A stretch of 36,364 nt of DNA. Source: Syntrophorhabdales bacterium (GTDB lineage: Bacteria > Desulfobacterota > Syntrophorhabdia > Syntrophorhabdales > Syntrophorhabdaceae). Numbering within the stretch: position 1 is the stretch's first letter; each line of letters begins with the position of its first letter. Shown here in pieces: positions 22,078-32,913 of this stretch. The DNA is taken from positions 11,184 through 47,547 of the forward strand of contig JAGPMK010000005.1 in NCBI GenBank assembly GCA_018052995.1. Direction: 5' to 3'. Below the pieces are notes generated by a model. The model made no database searches, was not told the DNA's origin, and worked only from the letters and a program-made list of their open reading frames with translations. Made by a program: the position numbers and the translations under genes.

Positions 22078-22956
22078 ATGTATTTACAAGACCTCATAAT
22101 GGCATTGCAAAAATTTTGGGCAGACAGGGGATGTATTGTCCAGCAGCCCTACGATATGGAGGTTGGGGCAGGAACCTTTCACCCTGCCACATTTTTAAGG
22201 TCCCTTGGGCCTGAATCCTGGAACACAGCATATGTTCAGCCTTCAAGAAGACCAGCAGATGGAAGATATGGTGAGAATCCCAATAGACTCCAGCATTATT
22301 ACCAGTTTCAGGTGATAATGAAACCCTCCCCAAAGGATATTCAGGATATTTATATTGAGAGCCTGAAGGGTTTCGGCATTGATATGGCATCCCATGATAT
22401 CAGGTTTGTGGAGGACGACTGGGAGTCCCCCACCCTTGGCGCATGGGGACTTGGCTGGGAGGTATGGCTTGATGGAATGGAGATAACACAATTCACATAT
22501 TTCCAGCAGTGTGGTGGTATTGACCTATCACCCATAACAGTAGAGATCACCTATGGTATCGAGAGGATAGCTATGTATCTCCAGGATGTGGATAATGTCT
22601 TTCATATCAGATGGAACAGGGATATTACCTATGGGGATGTCTTCCTTGAATCTGAACGAGAGTTTTCCATCTATAACTTTGAGGAATCAGACCCGTCCAT
22701 GCTGAGGAGCCTCTTCGATGTATTTGAAAGAGAGGGTGAGAGGCTTGCAAAGGGTAGAGGCATTGTATTTCCTGCCTATGATTACTGCCTCAAGTGTTCC
22801 CATATCTTCAATCTTCTCGATGCAAGGGGTGCAGTCAGTGTTACAGAGAGGGCAAATTATATAGGCAGGGTAAGAAATCTTGCCAAGATATGCGCTGAGT
22901 TATATGTAAAAAAACGGGAAGAGATGGGTTTTCCTCTTCTTAAAACAACCACATAA
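22078..22956 (+). CDS. glyQ: Glycyl-tRNA synthetase, alpha subunit
   Basis: The 292-residue catalytic alpha subunit of the heterotetrameric bacterial glycyl-tRNA synthetase. The class II landmarks are strong: [20 protein letters not shown] at residue 22 on, [35 protein letters not shown], then [20 protein letters not shown] and [11 protein letters not shown]. The start is the ATG at 22078; an in-frame TAA lies just upstream. The ribosome site is weak (AAAG). It is 20 bases from glyS. This two-subunit type is common in bacteria but absent from most Gram-positive actinobacteria and from archaea. Confidence 0.96.
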   Translation: MYLQDLIMALQKFWADRGCIVQQPYDMEVGAGTFHPATFLRSLGPESWNTAYVQPSRRPADGRYGENPNRLQHYYQFQVIMKPSPKDIQDIYIESLKGFGIDMASHDIRFVEDDWESPTLGAWGLGWEVWLDGMEITQFTYFQQCGGIDLSPITVEITYGIERIAMYLQDVDNVFHIRWNRDITYGDVFLESEREFSIYNFEESDPSMLRSLFDVFEREGERLAKGRGIVFPAYDYCLKCSHIFNLLDARGAVSVTERANYIGRVRNLAKICAELYVKKREEMGFPLLKTTT

Positions 22957-22976
22957 CAGACAAAAAAGGTATTTCA

Positions 22977-25049
22977 ATGGGAGACTTTCTACTTGAAATA
23001 GGGACAGAGGAGATTCCGGCAAGGTTTATAGAGCCTGCAAAGGATGGAGCGATAAGATTTCTGAAGGAAGGTATGAGCCAGGCAAGGATAGGCTACGGTA
23101 ATATTTATATCCAGGGCACGCCCAGGAGGCTTGTTGTTATTGTCGAAGACATGGCAGACAAACAGGAAGAGACAAAGATAGTAAAGTTCGGTCCCCCTGC
23201 GAGCAGGGCGTATGATGAATCAGGAAACCCCACAAAGGCAGCTATAGGCTTTGCAAAATCGCAGGGTGTGTCTGTTAGTGAACTTAAGAGGGCTATAAAG
23301 GATGGTGTTGAGTTTATAACCGTTGAAAAGACAGAGAAAGGCATGCCATCAGCAGGGGTTCTGCCTGACTTATTAAAGGATGTAATATCTAAGATACCCT
23401 TTCAGAAGAAGATGAGATGGGGCAATGAATCCTTTGAATATGCCAGACCTATACAGTGGCTTCTTGTGCTTTTTAATGGTATGCCAGTAGGTGTTGAGAT
23501 AGCGGATGTAAAAAGCAGTAGTTTTACATATGGTCACAGATTTCTTTCAAGGGGTCCTATAGAGATCACAAACCCAAAAGAATACAGGGATAAGCTCAGG
23601 GAGCATTACATCATTGTTGACGAGTCAGAGCGTATGGATATAATCCTTAGGGGCATCAGGGATATAGAGAAAAAGGTTGGGGGAACTGCAGTCCGTGACC
23701 CTGAGCTTCTAAAGGAGATATTATATATCACAGAGTACCCCTATCCCCTAGCCGGGGGCTTTGATAGATCATTTCTCAACATACCAAAAGAGGTCCTTAT
23801 AAATGTAATGAAGAGCCATCAGAAATATATCCCCATCGAGGATACAGAGAAAAATCTAATGCCGTATTTTATATTCTTTGCCAATACGCTCCCTGCCAGT
23901 GATTTAAATGTTATAAAAGGCAACGAGAAGGTGTTGAAGGCAAGACTTGCAGACGCTAGTTTCTTCTTTGAAGAGGACAAAAAGGTCATCCTCGATGATC
24001 TCTATGAAAGATTATCATCTATTGTGTTTCATGTAAAGATTGGCACACTCAGGGAAAAGGTTGATAGGGTTTTAATTATAGGAAGACATCTTGCCCATGT
24101 TCTCAATTATGCTGATATTGAAAGATTAGATAAGGCTGTCCGCATTATAAAGGTAGACCTGCTAACCCATATGGTAGGAGAGTTTCCTGAACTGCAGGGC
24201 ACCATAGGCAGGATTTATGCCTATATCCAGGGCTACGATGAGGAGATTGCAAGGGCAATCGAGGAACATTATCTGCCGTCAGGCATAAACAGCAGTCTTC
24301 CTGAGACTATGTTGGGGTCTATTATAGCCATAGCAGATAAGATAGACTCCCTTGTTTCATTCTTTTCAGTGGGGATTGTGCCCTCAGGCAATCTTGACCC
24401 ATATGCATTAAGAAGGCAGGCGCTGGGTATAATAAAGATAATAATAGATAAAGGTTTCAATATAAAATTAGGTAGCCTCATAGAGCATGCCTATAATGCC
24501 GGTGCGGAAATCCCACACAGGCTTTCAATGAAAGAGACAGGGCAGTCCCTTATAGAGTTCATGCAAACGAGATTTAAATTCTCCATGATTGAGGAGGGCA
24601 AGAGACAGGATTTTGTTGAAAGTGTCCTCGATATAGCAGGTGATAATATATATGATGGCTACAGGCGGTTATTGGCATTAGAGAATCAGAAATCCATAGA
24701 GGATTTTGAAAAACTCATGGTAGGCTTTAAAAGGGTCTTCAATATAACAAGACAGATAGTAGAGCCCATGATTATAGACCCTACCATCTTTACCCAGAAT
24801 GAAGAGAAAACGCTTTTTGATATGTATGAATCAAAGAGAGGGGAATTTTTTGAGCTGATAGAGAGGGGTTTTTATCCAGAGGCACTCTCTCTTCTCATAG
24901 GCTTTAAGGAAAAGATAGACAACTTTTTTGACAAGGTCTTTGTAATGGATAAGGATGAAAGGATAAAGAATAACAGGCTTGCCCTGTTGAAAAACATAAA
25001 GGATATGTTTTTAAGATACAGTGATTTATCAAAAATTCGCATAGAATAA
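22977..25049 (+). CDS. glyS: Glycyl-tRNA synthetase, beta subunit
   Basis: The 690-residue tRNA-binding beta subunit (E. coli GlyS is 689). It begins [20 protein letters not shown], the family signature. It contains [19 protein letters not shown] near residue 140, and [20 protein letters not shown] near residue 281, with an HD-like region around residue 400 ([14 protein letters not shown]) and a C-terminal anticodon-binding helical domain ending near 690 ([20 protein letters not shown]). AAAGG precedes the start. It is followed after 13 bases by ppdK. Confidence 0.96.
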   Translation: MGDFLLEIGTEEIPARFIEPAKDGAIRFLKEGMSQARIGYGNIYIQGTPRRLVVIVEDMADKQEETKIVKFGPPASRAYDESGNPTKAAIGFAKSQGVSVSELKRAIKDGVEFITVEKTEKGMPSAGVLPDLLKDVISKIPFQKKMRWGNESFEYARPIQWLLVLFNGMPVGVEIADVKSSSFTYGHRFLSRGPIEITNPKEYRDKLREHYIIVDESERMDIILRGIRDIEKKVGGTAVRDPELLKEILYITEYPYPLAGGFDRSFLNIPKEVLINVMKSHQKYIPIEDTEKNLMPYFIFFANTLPASDLNVIKGNEKVLKARLADASFFFEEDKKVILDDLYERLSSIVFHVKIGTLREKVDRVLIIGRHLAHVLNYADIERLDKAVRIIKVDLLTHMVGEFPELQGTIGRIYAYIQGYDEEIARAIEEHYLPSGINSSLPETMLGSIIAIADKIDSLVSFFSVGIVPSGNLDPYALRRQALGIIKIIIDKGFNIKLGSLIEHAYNAGAEIPHRLSMKETGQSLIEFMQTRFKFSMIEEGKRQDFVESVLDIAGDNIYDGYRRLLALENQKSIEDFEKLMVGFKRVFNITRQIVEPMIIDPTIFTQNEEKTLFDMYESKRGEFFELIERGFYPEALSLLIGFKEKIDNFFDKVFVMDKDERIKNNRLALLKNIKDMFLRYSDLSKIRIE

Positions 25050-25062
25050 ACAGGAGGGGTCC

Positions 25063-27819
25063 ATGGCAAAGTATGTATACTATTTTGGTGGTAAAAAGGC
25101 AGAGGGTAGTTCAAAATTAAAGAATCTGCTTGGCGGAAAGGGTGCTGGCCTTGCTGACATGATAAATCTCGGCATACCTGTTCCACCTGGTTTCACGATC
25201 ACTACCGAGGTGTGTATACTTTATTACAATTCAGGCATGAGATTTCCTGAGGGGCTAAAAGAAGAGGTTATAGAGAACGTAAAGAAAGTGGAAAAAGAGA
25301 TGGGTTCTGTATTTGGAGACAGCAATAATCCACTCCTTTTTTCTGTCCGCTCGGGGGCAAGGGTAAGCATGCCAGGTATGATGGATACGGTTCTTAATCT
25401 TGGTCTCAATGAAGAGACTGTCCAGGGGCTTGCAAAAAAGACAAAGAATGAAAGATTTGCATATGACTGTTATAGAAGATTTGTTCAAATGTATGGTGAT
25501 GTTGTCCTTGGTTTAAAGCCTGAGTCAAAAGAGGAGGCAGACCCCTTCGAGGAGATAATAGAGGCAAAGAAAAAAGAGAGAAATATAAGGCTTGATATGG
25601 AGATGACTGTAGATGACCTCAAAGACCTTGTCAAGAAATTTAAAGAGATCATTAAAAAGAGGGTAGGTGTTGATTTTCCTGAAGACCCATATGAACAGCT
25701 CTGGGGTGCTATCGGTGCGGTATTTAAATCATGGAATAATGATAGGGCTAAGGCATACAGGGAGCTTAACAATATCCCTGATGACTGGGGAACCGCTGTA
25801 AATGTTCAGTGTATGGTATTCGGTAATATGGGTAATGACTGTGGGACAGGGGTTGCATTTACAAGAGACCCTGCAACTGGAGAGAACCATTTTTACGGTG
25901 AATATCTCCTTAATGCACAGGGTGAGGATGTTGTTGCAGGCATCAGAACCCCACTTCCAATCAATATAAAACAGAAAGGTGATAAGGATGTGCCGTCCCT
26001 GGAGGAGGTCATGCCTGACATCTATAAACAGCTTCTGAGGATAAGGGATATCCTCGAGAAGCACTACAGGGATATGCAGGATATAGAGTTTACAATTCAG
26101 AACGGAAAACTCTGGATGCTTCAGACAAGGACAGGGAAGAGAACCGCATTTTCTGCCTTTAAGATAGCCGTGGATATGGTGAAAGAGGGACTAATCAAGA
26201 AAGAAGAGGCGCTTATGAGGGTAGAGCCTGAGATGCTCAATCAGCTTTTAAGACCCATATTTGACCCAAAGGAAAAGGAAAGGGCATTAAAAGCAGGTAA
26301 TATGATTACCAAAGGGCTCAATGCTGGTCCGGGTGCCGCAACAGGCAAGGTGGTATTTAATGCAGAGGATGCTGAGGCATGGGCAGCAAGAGGAGAAAAG
26401 GTGATCCTTGTGCGCATAGAGACATCACCAGAGGATATAAGAGGCATGAATGCAGCGCAGGGTATACTTACCTCAAGGGGTGGTATGACAAGCCATGCAG
26501 CCCTTGTGGCAAGACAGATGGGAAAGGTATGTGTGGCTGGCTGCGGTGAGCTGGATATAGATTACAGAAAGAAATCTATTTTTGTTAAGGGAAAGACAAT
26601 CAAGGAAGGTGAATATATCTCCATTGACGGGACAACAGGGGAGGTTTTTATTGGCGAGATCAACACCATCCCCTCTGAAATATTGAGGGTCCTTGTAGAT
26701 AAGACGCTTAAACCTGAAGAATCACAGGTTTATCAGGATTTTGCCCTCCTTATGTCATGGGCGGATGAGGTGAGAAAGCTCGGGATAAGGACCAATGCCG
26801 ATGAGCCAGGACAGGCAGCAGTGGCGGTTGCCTTTGGCGCTGAAGGAATAGGGCTCTGTAGAACAGAACATATGTTTTTTGAAGGTAACAGAATTGATGC
26901 TGTCCGTGAGATGATCCTTGCCGATGATTTAGAGGGTAGGAAAAAGGCACTTAAAAAGCTCCTTCCTATGCAGAAAAAGGATTTTATCGGTATATTCGAG
27001 GTAATGAAGGGTCTTCCCGTAACCATCAGAACCCTTGACCCCCCATTGCATGAATTCCTGCCTCATACAGAAAAGGATATAAAGGCACTCGCTGAGGCAA
27101 CAAATATACCATATGAAAGGCTCTCCGCAAAGATAAATAGCCTCCATGAGGCAAACCCTATGCTTGGCCACAGGGGATGTAGACTCGGTATAGTATTCCC
27201 TGAGATAACAGAGATGCAGGCACAGGCAATCTTTGAGGCCGCATGCGAGGTAAAGAAAAAAGGCATAGATGTTAAGCCAGAGATAATGATACCCCTCGTA
27301 GGTATTGTAAGAGAGCTCTCGAGGCAGAAGGATGTAGTAGTGGCTGTGGCTGATAATGTAATAAAGAAATATGGGGTTGAGATAGATTACAAGATAGGGA
27401 CCATGATAGAGATACCGAGGGCAGTAATTACGGCTGATGAGATTGCAAGCGAGGCTGAATTTTTCTCCTTCGGGACCAATGACCTGACACAGACAACCCT
27501 AGGCATGAGCAGGGATGATGCAGGGAAATTCCTGAGGTTTTATGTGGAAAACGGGATATATGCCTATGACCCTTTTCAGAGGATAGATGAGGAAGGTGTA
27601 GGAAAGCTCATGAAGATAGGCGTTGATCTTGGGAGAAAGACAAGAAAGGACCTAAAGATAGGTATCTGCGGTGAGCATGGTGGTGAACCTAATTCCGTTG
27701 AATTTTGTCACAGGATAGGGCTCAATTATGTGAGCTGCTCACCATACAGGGTTACTCTTGCAAAGCTTGCTGCAGCCAGGGCAGCCATAAAAGAGAAGAA
27801 GGAAAAAAAGAGAAAATAG
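25063..27819 (+). CDS. ppdK: Pyruvate, phosphate dikinase
   Basis: A 918-residue PpdK, which interconverts pyruvate + ATP + Pi with PEP + AMP + PPi. The order of parts is standard: an N-terminal ATP-grasp region ([20 protein letters not shown]; then [20 protein letters not shown] near residue 90), the swivelling phosphohistidine domain with [20 protein letters not shown] (H478), and the C-terminal PEP/pyruvate barrel with [29 protein letters not shown] and [10 protein letters not shown]. It is slightly longer than the roughly 880 residues usual in bacteria, with a lysine-rich end. The ribosome site AGGAGGGG is strong. Its position right behind glyQS suggests cotranscription. In an anaerobe it can feed gluconeogenesis from pyruvate or save ATP equivalents in glycolysis. 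Confidence 0.96.
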   Translation: MAKYVYYFGGKKAEGSSKLKNLLGGKGAGLADMINLGIPVPPGFTITTEVCILYYNSGMRFPEGLKEEVIENVKKVEKEMGSVFGDSNNPLLFSVRSGARVSMPGMMDTVLNLGLNEETVQGLAKKTKNERFAYDCYRRFVQMYGDVVLGLKPESKEEADPFEEIIEAKKKERNIRLDMEMTVDDLKDLVKKFKEIIKKRVGVDFPEDPYEQLWGAIGAVFKSWNNDRAKAYRELNNIPDDWGTAVNVQCMVFGNMGNDCGTGVAFTRDPATGENHFYGEYLLNAQGEDVVAGIRTPLPINIKQKGDKDVPSLEEVMPDIYKQLLRIRDILEKHYRDMQDIEFTIQNGKLWMLQTRTGKRTAFSAFKIAVDMVKEGLIKKEEALMRVEPEMLNQLLRPIFDPKEKERALKAGNMITKGLNAGPGAATGKVVFNAEDAEAWAARGEKVILVRIETSPEDIRGMNAAQGILTSRGGMTSHAALVARQMGKVCVAGCGELDIDYRKKSIFVKGKTIKEGEYISIDGTTGEVFIGEINTIPSEILRVLVDKTLKPEESQVYQDFALLMSWADEVRKLGIRTNADEPGQAAVAVAFGAEGIGLCRTEHMFFEGNRIDAVREMILADDLEGRKKALKKLLPMQKKDFIGIFEVMKGLPVTIRTLDPPLHEFLPHTEKDIKALAEATNIPYERLSAKINSLHEANPMLGHRGCRLGIVFPEITEMQAQAIFEAACEVKKKGIDVKPEIMIPLVGIVRELSRQKDVVVAVADNVIKKYGVEIDYKIGTMIEIPRAVITADEIASEAEFFSFGTNDLTQTTLGMSRDDAGKFLRFYVENGIYAYDPFQRIDEEGVGKLMKIGVDLGRKTRKDLKIGICGEHGGEPNSVEFCHRIGLNYVSCSPYRVTLAKLAAARAAIKEKKEKKRK

Positions 27820-27985
27820 TTCAGGGTTAGGTTTATAATAGTGAAAAAAAATTCAAGCTAAAAGGCATAGCAGTAGGTCTGTATAATATGCTGCATTTCT
27901 AATTATTGTAACATATTGAAAAAACAAAATTTTTGTAGATATGCGGTCTGTTCACTATAGAAAACTAAAAATATTGAGAAAAATA

Positions 27986-28015
27986 TTGACAATGATTTTG
28001 AAATCGTGTTAAAGA
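27986..28015 (+). promoter_or_regulatory. Predicted promoter of the hdr-flx operon
   Basis: Perfect TTGACA (27986-27991), 18-base spacer, TAAAGA (28010-28015) preceded by TGT, an extended -10. It lies 36 bases before the hdrC ATG. The remaining 27820-27985 intergenic DNA is AT-rich with no gene or clear terminator for ppdK. Confidence 0.5.
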
Positions 28016-28050
28016 TTTCACAAATAAAAAAATGGATGGTTTAGTTGAAT

Positions 28051-28617
28051 ATGGATGCCATCAATCTAACAGAAAGTATTGATTGGAATTTTATCGAAGA
28101 GGTAAAAAAGGAGAGCGGTCAGGATCCATCTCTTTGTTATCAGTGTGGTAACTGCACTGCCGGATGTCCCTACTCCCACTATTTTGATTATCCGGTAAGT
28201 CAGGTAATGAGGCTTCTCCAGGTGGGCCAGAAGGATACAATCCTTAAATCAAAGGCAATATGGCTATGTGCTACATGTGAGACCTGCACCACAAGGTGTC
28301 CGTGCGAGATAGATGTAGCGCATATCATGGATGTCCTCAGGATTATTGCCCGCAGGGAAAACAAGGTATCTGAAAAGGACATCAAGATATTCTACGACGC
28401 CTTTCTTGATTCAGTTAAAAAATTTGGAAGATTATATGAGGTGGGCACACTGATCTCGTATAATCTCAAATCAGGACACCTTTTTGCAGATTCGGATTTA
28501 GGCCCCAAGGTTCTGGCGCATAATAAGATACATTTTTTGCCTAAAAAGATTAAGGGAAGCGATAAAGTGGCAAAGATATACGAAAGATATCAGGAAAGCT
28601 TAAAGAAACATGGCTGA
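28051..28617 (+). CDS. hdrC: Heterodisulfide reductase-like subunit C (two [4Fe-4S])
   Basis: A 188-residue iron-sulfur subunit that passes electrons from HdrA to HdrB. Two cluster motifs are complete: CYQCGNCTAGCP (C29-C39) and CATCETCTTRCP (C73-C83), with the HdrC-type spacing between them. The ATG at 28051 is chosen; a TTG six bases earlier is closer to the GGATGG ribosome site and is equally possible. It is the first gene of a seven-gene run with zero or overlapping spacing. It overlaps hdrB by eight bases. In this context it belongs to an HdrABC-Flx complex, not a methanogen CoM-S-S-CoB reductase. Confidence 0.92.
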   Translation: MDAINLTESIDWNFIEEVKKESGQDPSLCYQCGNCTAGCPYSHYFDYPVSQVMRLLQVGQKDTILKSKAIWLCATCETCTTRCPCEIDVAHIMDVLRIIARRENKVSEKDIKIFYDAFLDSVKKFGRLYEVGTLISYNLKSGHLFADSDLGPKVLAHNKIHFLPKKIKGSDKVAKIYERYQESLKKHG

Positions 28618-29575
28618 TAAGAGATACGCATATTATTCAGGTTGTTCCCTTGAAGGGACCGCAATGGAGTATGACAAGTCCGTGAGGCTGATTTTTGATG
28701 CCCTGGGTGTGAACTATGTTGAGCCTGATGACTGGAGTTGCTGTGGTTCTACCCCTGCCCATACTATAGACCATGTCTTTGCGGCAGCCCTAGCTGCAAG
28801 GAATCTGTCTATAATTGAGAGGATGGGGCTGGATACAGTGACTGCCCCCTGTCCTGCATGCCTTATGGCCTTTAAGAAGGCGCAATATTTCATGGAGCAG
28901 GATGAAGGGTTCAAGGAAAGAGTCAATGCGCTTCTTGATGAAGGATATGATTGCGGTGTCTATGCAAAATCAACACTTCAGGTCCTTTATGAGGATGTTG
29001 GTTTAGATGAGATCGCAAAAAGGGTAACCCATATCATCCCTGATATGAAGGTTGCCCCATATTATGGTTGTATCACCAACAGACCCCCTAAGATAGCCCA
29101 GTTTGATGACCCTGAAAACCCCATATCAATGGATAGGATAATATCTGTACTGGGAATCGAGGTCTGCGACTTTGCCTTTAAGGTGGAGTGTTGTGGGGCT
29201 GCATTTGGTGTGCCAAAAAAAGAGATGGTAAATAAACTATCGAGCAAGGTTATTGCCATGGCAATTGATGCAGGGGCAAACTGCATAGCTGTTGCATGCC
29301 CTCTGTGCCAGCAGAACCTTGATCTGAGACAGGAACAGATAAACCAGACAGCCGGGACTAACTACAACATCCCTGTCTTATATTTCTCCCAGATAATGGG
29401 CCTTGCCTTTGGTTATTCACCAAAAGAGGTTGGATTGGATAAGCTGATTGTAAACGCCGATCGCTTTGCCCGTTCCCGTATCACAAAGGAACAACACGAA
29501 CAGATGAAACAGCAGCAGAGTGCAAAAAAGAAAGAAGTTAAAAAACAAGAGACAGCAGAAGAGGAGAACCCATAG
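28610..29575 (+). CDS. hdrB: Heterodisulfide reductase-like subunit B (CCG domains)
   Basis: A 321-residue catalytic-type subunit with two cysteine-rich CCG domains, which in HdrB hold the noncubane [4Fe-4S] clusters that reduce disulfides. The first set is C12, C44-C45-G46 and C81xxC84. The second is C154, C194-C195-G196 and C230xxC233. Spacing within each is within the family range (C45 to C81 is 36). The C-terminal tail (about 290-321) is lysine/glutamine-rich and low in complexity (EQMKQQQSAKKKEVKKQETA), probably disordered. The disulfide substrate is unknown; in sulfate reducers a DsrC-like protein has been proposed, which is inference here. Confidence 0.92.
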   Translation: MADKRYAYYSGCSLEGTAMEYDKSVRLIFDALGVNYVEPDDWSCCGSTPAHTIDHVFAAALAARNLSIIERMGLDTVTAPCPACLMAFKKAQYFMEQDEGFKERVNALLDEGYDCGVYAKSTLQVLYEDVGLDEIAKRVTHIIPDMKVAPYYGCITNRPPKIAQFDDPENPISMDRIISVLGIEVCDFAFKVECCGAAFGVPKKEMVNKLSSKVIAMAIDAGANCIAVACPLCQQNLDLRQEQINQTAGTNYNIPVLYFSQIMGLAFGYSPKEVGLDKLIVNADRFARSRITKEQHEQMKQQQSAKKKEVKKQETAEEENP

Positions 29576-31537
29576 ATGAGGGTTGGTGTCTTTATTTGCC
29601 ATTGTGGTAACAACATAGCAGGAACTGTAGATGTAAAGACAGTTGCCGAAGAGATAAGGAAAATCCCTGGGGTGGCACATGCAACAACATATATGTATAC
29701 CTGTTCAGAGCCAGGACAGGACGAGATCAAACAGGCAATCAAACAGTATAATCTCAACAGGATTGTAGTGGCTGCCTGTTCGCCCAGGATGCATGAACTT
29801 ACATTCAGAAGGACAATCGAAAAAGCAGGGCTAAACAAATACTATTTTGAGATGGCTAATATCCGCGAGCACATATCATGGGTTGGCGAAAACAAAGAGG
29901 CAAACACAAAAAAGGCAATAGATGTAGTAACTATGGCAGTTGCCAAGGTTATGCAGGATAGGCCTCTTTTTTCATCATCCTTTAAGATAAATAAAAGGGT
30001 TCTTGTTATTGGCGGTGGCGTAGCCGGCATGCAGGCAGCCCTCGACTGTGGAGATGGTGGTCTTGAGATTATCCTTGTTGAGAAGAGCCCAAGTGTGGGC
30101 GGTATGATGGCAAGGCTTGACAAGACATTCCCCACCATAGATTGTTCTATATGTATCCTTGGACCCAAGATGGTGGATGTGGCACAGCATGATAAGATAA
30201 AACTTTATGCCTACTCAGAGATAGAGGACATAAAGGGATATGTAGGTAATTATCAGGTAAAGATAAGGAAAAAGGCTACCTATGTGGACTGGACAAAATG
30301 CACAGGTTGCGGTGCATGTATGGAGAAGTGTCCATCAAAGAATGCCTATGATTACTTTAATTTTGGTGTAGCACCTACAAAGGCAATAAATATTCCATTT
30401 CCCCAGGCAATCCCTAAGAAGGCAAAGATAGACCCTAACTATTGCAGACATTTTACAAAGGGAAAGTGCGGTGTCTGTGCAAAGATATGCCCAACCAAGG
30501 CAATAAATTATGAGATGGAGGATGAGATAGTTACAGAAGAGGTTGGGGCAATTATAGCTGCATCTGGGTATAGCCTTCTCGACCTTGAAAGACTTCCTGA
30601 ATACGGTGGTGGACGTTATCCTGATGTCATATCAGGTATTCAATATGAAAGACTTTTGAACGCCTCTGGTCCCACTGCAGGGCATATCCTCAGACCATCA
30701 GACCACACAGAGCCAAAAACAGTAGTCTTTGTGGCCTGTGCTGGGTCAAGGGATAAATCAATAGGGATTCCATACTGCTCTAATTTCTGCTGTATGTATA
30801 TTGCAAAACAGGCAATTTTAACCAAAGACCATATACCAGATTCACAGTCGTATGTCTTTTATATGGATATCAGGTCCCCTGGTAAAGGCTACGATGAATT
30901 TACCCGAAGGGCTCAGGAGGACTATGGCGTTAAATACGTAAGAGGCCGTGTATCAAGGATATATCCTAAAGGCAATAAGATGGTGGTAAGAGGCGCTGAT
31001 ACACTATTGGGGACCCAGGTTGAGATAGAGGCAGATCTGGTAGTCCTTGGGACAGCGGTCCTCTCAAACCCTGATGCATCGAGGCTCGCAGAAAAGCTCC
31101 ATATATCCTATGATACATTTGGATTCTATGTGGAGAGCCATCCTAAGTTAAGGCCTGTGGAGACGAATACATCCGGTGTATTTCTTGCCGGTGCATGTCA
31201 GGGACCAAAGGACATCCCTGCATCAGTTAGTCAGGGTAGCGCAGCAGCAAGCAAGGTTTTGGCATTATTCTCAAAGGATATGCTTGAATCAGACCCAGCA
31301 GTTGCAAGGGTTGATATTAATAAGTGTGTAGGATGCCTAAAATGCGTCCGAACATGTCCTTTCCAGGCAATCAAGGAGAAGGAATTAAGAGACGGCAGGA
31401 TAGTTGCTGATGTTATAGAGACAGTCTGTGCTGGCTGTGGTGTATGCACATCTACCTGCCCATGTGGTGCCATACAATTACAGCATTTTACAGATAACCA
31501 GATATTGGCGGAGGTTAATGCAGTATGTCTGGGGTAG
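29576..31537 (+). CDS. hdrA: Heterodisulfide reductase-like subunit A (FAD, multiple [4Fe-4S])
   Basis: A 653-residue flavoprotein, the electron-bifurcating core in characterised Hdr complexes. The N-terminal segment has conserved cysteines (C8, C10, C43, C68). The FAD-binding VLVIGGGVAGMQAAL begins near 142 and is followed by the HdrA-specific CSICILGPKM (190-199). Ferredoxin motifs are CTGCGACMEKCP (242-253) and the irregular C290...C298xxC301xxxC305P. Near the C-terminus lie CVGCLKCVRTCP and CAGCGVCTSTCP. Its ATG directly abuts the hdrB stop codon, with GAGGAG upstream. Length matches the 650-residue class. All residues are standard; there is no selenocysteine TGA. Confidence 0.94.
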   Translation: MRVGVFICHCGNNIAGTVDVKTVAEEIRKIPGVAHATTYMYTCSEPGQDEIKQAIKQYNLNRIVVAACSPRMHELTFRRTIEKAGLNKYYFEMANIREHISWVGENKEANTKKAIDVVTMAVAKVMQDRPLFSSSFKINKRVLVIGGGVAGMQAALDCGDGGLEIILVEKSPSVGGMMARLDKTFPTIDCSICILGPKMVDVAQHDKIKLYAYSEIEDIKGYVGNYQVKIRKKATYVDWTKCTGCGACMEKCPSKNAYDYFNFGVAPTKAINIPFPQAIPKKAKIDPNYCRHFTKGKCGVCAKICPTKAINYEMEDEIVTEEVGAIIAASGYSLLDLERLPEYGGGRYPDVISGIQYERLLNASGPTAGHILRPSDHTEPKTVVFVACAGSRDKSIGIPYCSNFCCMYIAKQAILTKDHIPDSQSYVFYMDIRSPGKGYDEFTRRAQEDYGVKYVRGRVSRIYPKGNKMVVRGADTLLGTQVEIEADLVVLGTAVLSNPDASRLAEKLHISYDTFGFYVESHPKLRPVETNTSGVFLAGACQGPKDIPASVSQGSAAASKVLALFSKDMLESDPAVARVDINKCVGCLKCVRTCPFQAIKEKELRDGRIVADVIETVCAGCGVCTSTCPCGAIQLQHFTDNQILAEVNAVCLG

Positions 31538-31953
31538 ACCCTAAGGGAGAATTAAGGATAGTAGGATTTCTTTGTAACTGGTGTTCATATGGCGGTGCTG
31601 ATACTGCCGGTGTCAGTCGTTTTAAACAGCCAACTGACCTCCGCATCATCAGGGTTCCATGTTCAGGAAGGGTGAACCCTCTTTTTGTGGTAAAGGCACT
31701 TTTAAATGGTGCAGATGGTGTTTTAGTGTCAGGTTGTCATCCCAGGGATTGTCATTATTCAGATGGTAATTTCTATGCAAGAAGAAGGCTTGAGATGCTA
31801 AAGAGGCTCCTTTCCTTTTTGGGTATAGACAACAGGCGATTCCATTATACATGGATATCTGCATCTGAGGGTGCAAGGTGGCAGCAAACAGTTCGAGATT
31901 TTACAGAGGTAATCCATAGGCTAGGCCCGTTGAATCTTAAAAGGGAGGCTTAA
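31525..31953 (+). CDS. MvhD/FlxD-like iron-sulfur protein ([2Fe-2S])
   Basis: 142 residues of the MvhD/FlpD family (hydrogenase iron-sulfur subunit, delta type), which links HdrA to its electron-input module. The conserved cysteines are C17 and C20 (FLCNWCSYGGADTAG), C46 (RVPCSGRV), and C71 and C76 (VSGCHPRDCHY). It overlaps hdrA by 13 bases and precedes the next gene by three bases. There is no hydrogenase gene nearby. With the downstream flavoprotein this is best read as FlxD of an HdrABC-FlxABCD complex fed by NAD(P)H. Confidence 0.88.
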   Translation: MSGVDPKGELRIVGFLCNWCSYGGADTAGVSRFKQPTDLRIIRVPCSGRVNPLFVVKALLNGADGVLVSGCHPRDCHYSDGNFYARRRLEMLKRLLSFLGIDNRRFHYTWISASEGARWQQTVRDFTEVIHRLGPLNLKREA

Positions 31954-31956
31954 AGC

Positions 31957-32913
31957 GTGTCAATAGAGATGCTGAGAGATGTTGTAAAAAAAGTATTAGA
32001 AGAGGTGGATGTTGTAATAGGATATACAGAGGGCTTTGATAAGATCCATGCAACACCCTTTTTCATAGATACACCAGAGCAGGTAGATGAACTGATTTGG
32101 AATCCTACCTGTGTCCATAATTTGGCAACGTATCTTCCATCGCTTAAGAAAAAAGTCGGTGTAGTTGTAAAGGGATGTGACAGTAGGACTATTGTCCAGT
32201 ATATGCAGGAAGGTCTTATAAACAGAGATAATATAAAGATTATTGGCATTCCATGCAAGGCCATCATAAGTGTAAAAAGATTATCAAGGGCTATAGACTA
32301 CGCAAATATAGAGGATGTTGTTTTCGAGAATGAAGGGAAAATAACTGTTAAGACTGACAAAGGCGACAAAACCGTTGCAATGGCAGATATAATGCCTGAT
32401 AAATGCAAGACATGTCAGTATCCTACGCCGGTTATCTATGACTATCTTATTGGAGATCCCATAAAATCAGACAAACCACAGGAAAGTGTCTATGCGGATA
32501 TTGTAGAATTTGATAAGAAAACACCTGAAGAAAAACTTCAATATTGGTTGAAAGAGTTTGACCGATGCATACGCTGTTATGCCTGTAGAAATGCATGTCC
32601 CATGTGCATATGTCAAGACAGTTGTATAGCTGAGACCCGTGAACCACACTGGATAAGCCAAAAACTCACCACACAGGAGAAATTTATGTTCCATCTTATC
32701 CATGCTGTGCATCTTGCAGGCAGGTGTGTGGAATGCGGTGAATGTGAAAGGGTCTGCCCAATGGGCATACCGGTAAACAAGCTGAAGAGAAAGATAAACC
32801 TCGATATGAAGGAATTGTTTGATTACGTCCCCGGTATAAATCCTGATGATAAGCCTCCAATGTATACATTTAATGTAGATGAGTTGAAAATCAAGGAGCA
32901 TAAGATCGGATGA
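31957..32913 (+). CDS. Flx-type iron-sulfur subunit with F420-hydrogenase/dehydrogenase beta-like domain
   Basis: A 318-residue protein starting at GTG, with GGGAGG eight bases upstream. The N-terminal part resembles the FrhB/FdhB beta family (KKKVGVVVKGCDSRTIVQYM, then IKIIGIPCKAI). The C-terminal part is rich in clusters: CKTCQYP near 148, the dense RCIRCYACRNACPMCICQDS near 202, and RCVECGECERVCPMGIPVNK near 257. Such a chain accompanies Hdr-Flx or formate-dehydrogenase modules and probably carries electrons between the flavoprotein and HdrA. It overlaps the next gene by ATGA. I tentatively equate it with FlxC; exact subunit naming needs alignment. Confidence 0.78.
   Translation: MSIEMLRDVVKKVLEEVDVVIGYTEGFDKIHATPFFIDTPEQVDELIWNPTCVHNLATYLPSLKKKVGVVVKGCDSRTIVQYMQEGLINRDNIKIIGIPCKAIISVKRLSRAIDYANIEDVVFENEGKITVKTDKGDKTVAMADIMPDKCKTCQYPTPVIYDYLIGDPIKSDKPQESVYADIVEFDKKTPEEKLQYWLKEFDRCIRCYACRNACPMCICQDSCIAETREPHWISQKLTTQEKFMFHLIHAVHLAGRCVECGECERVCPMGIPVNKLKRKINLDMKELFDYVPGINPDDKPPMYTFNVDELKIKEHKIG

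Noticed and set aside
29576-31537. Possible selenocysteine in the HdrA/MvhD region, as in some methanogens
   Set aside because: All conserved cysteine positions are TGC/TGT codons and no in-frame TGA interrupts either gene.
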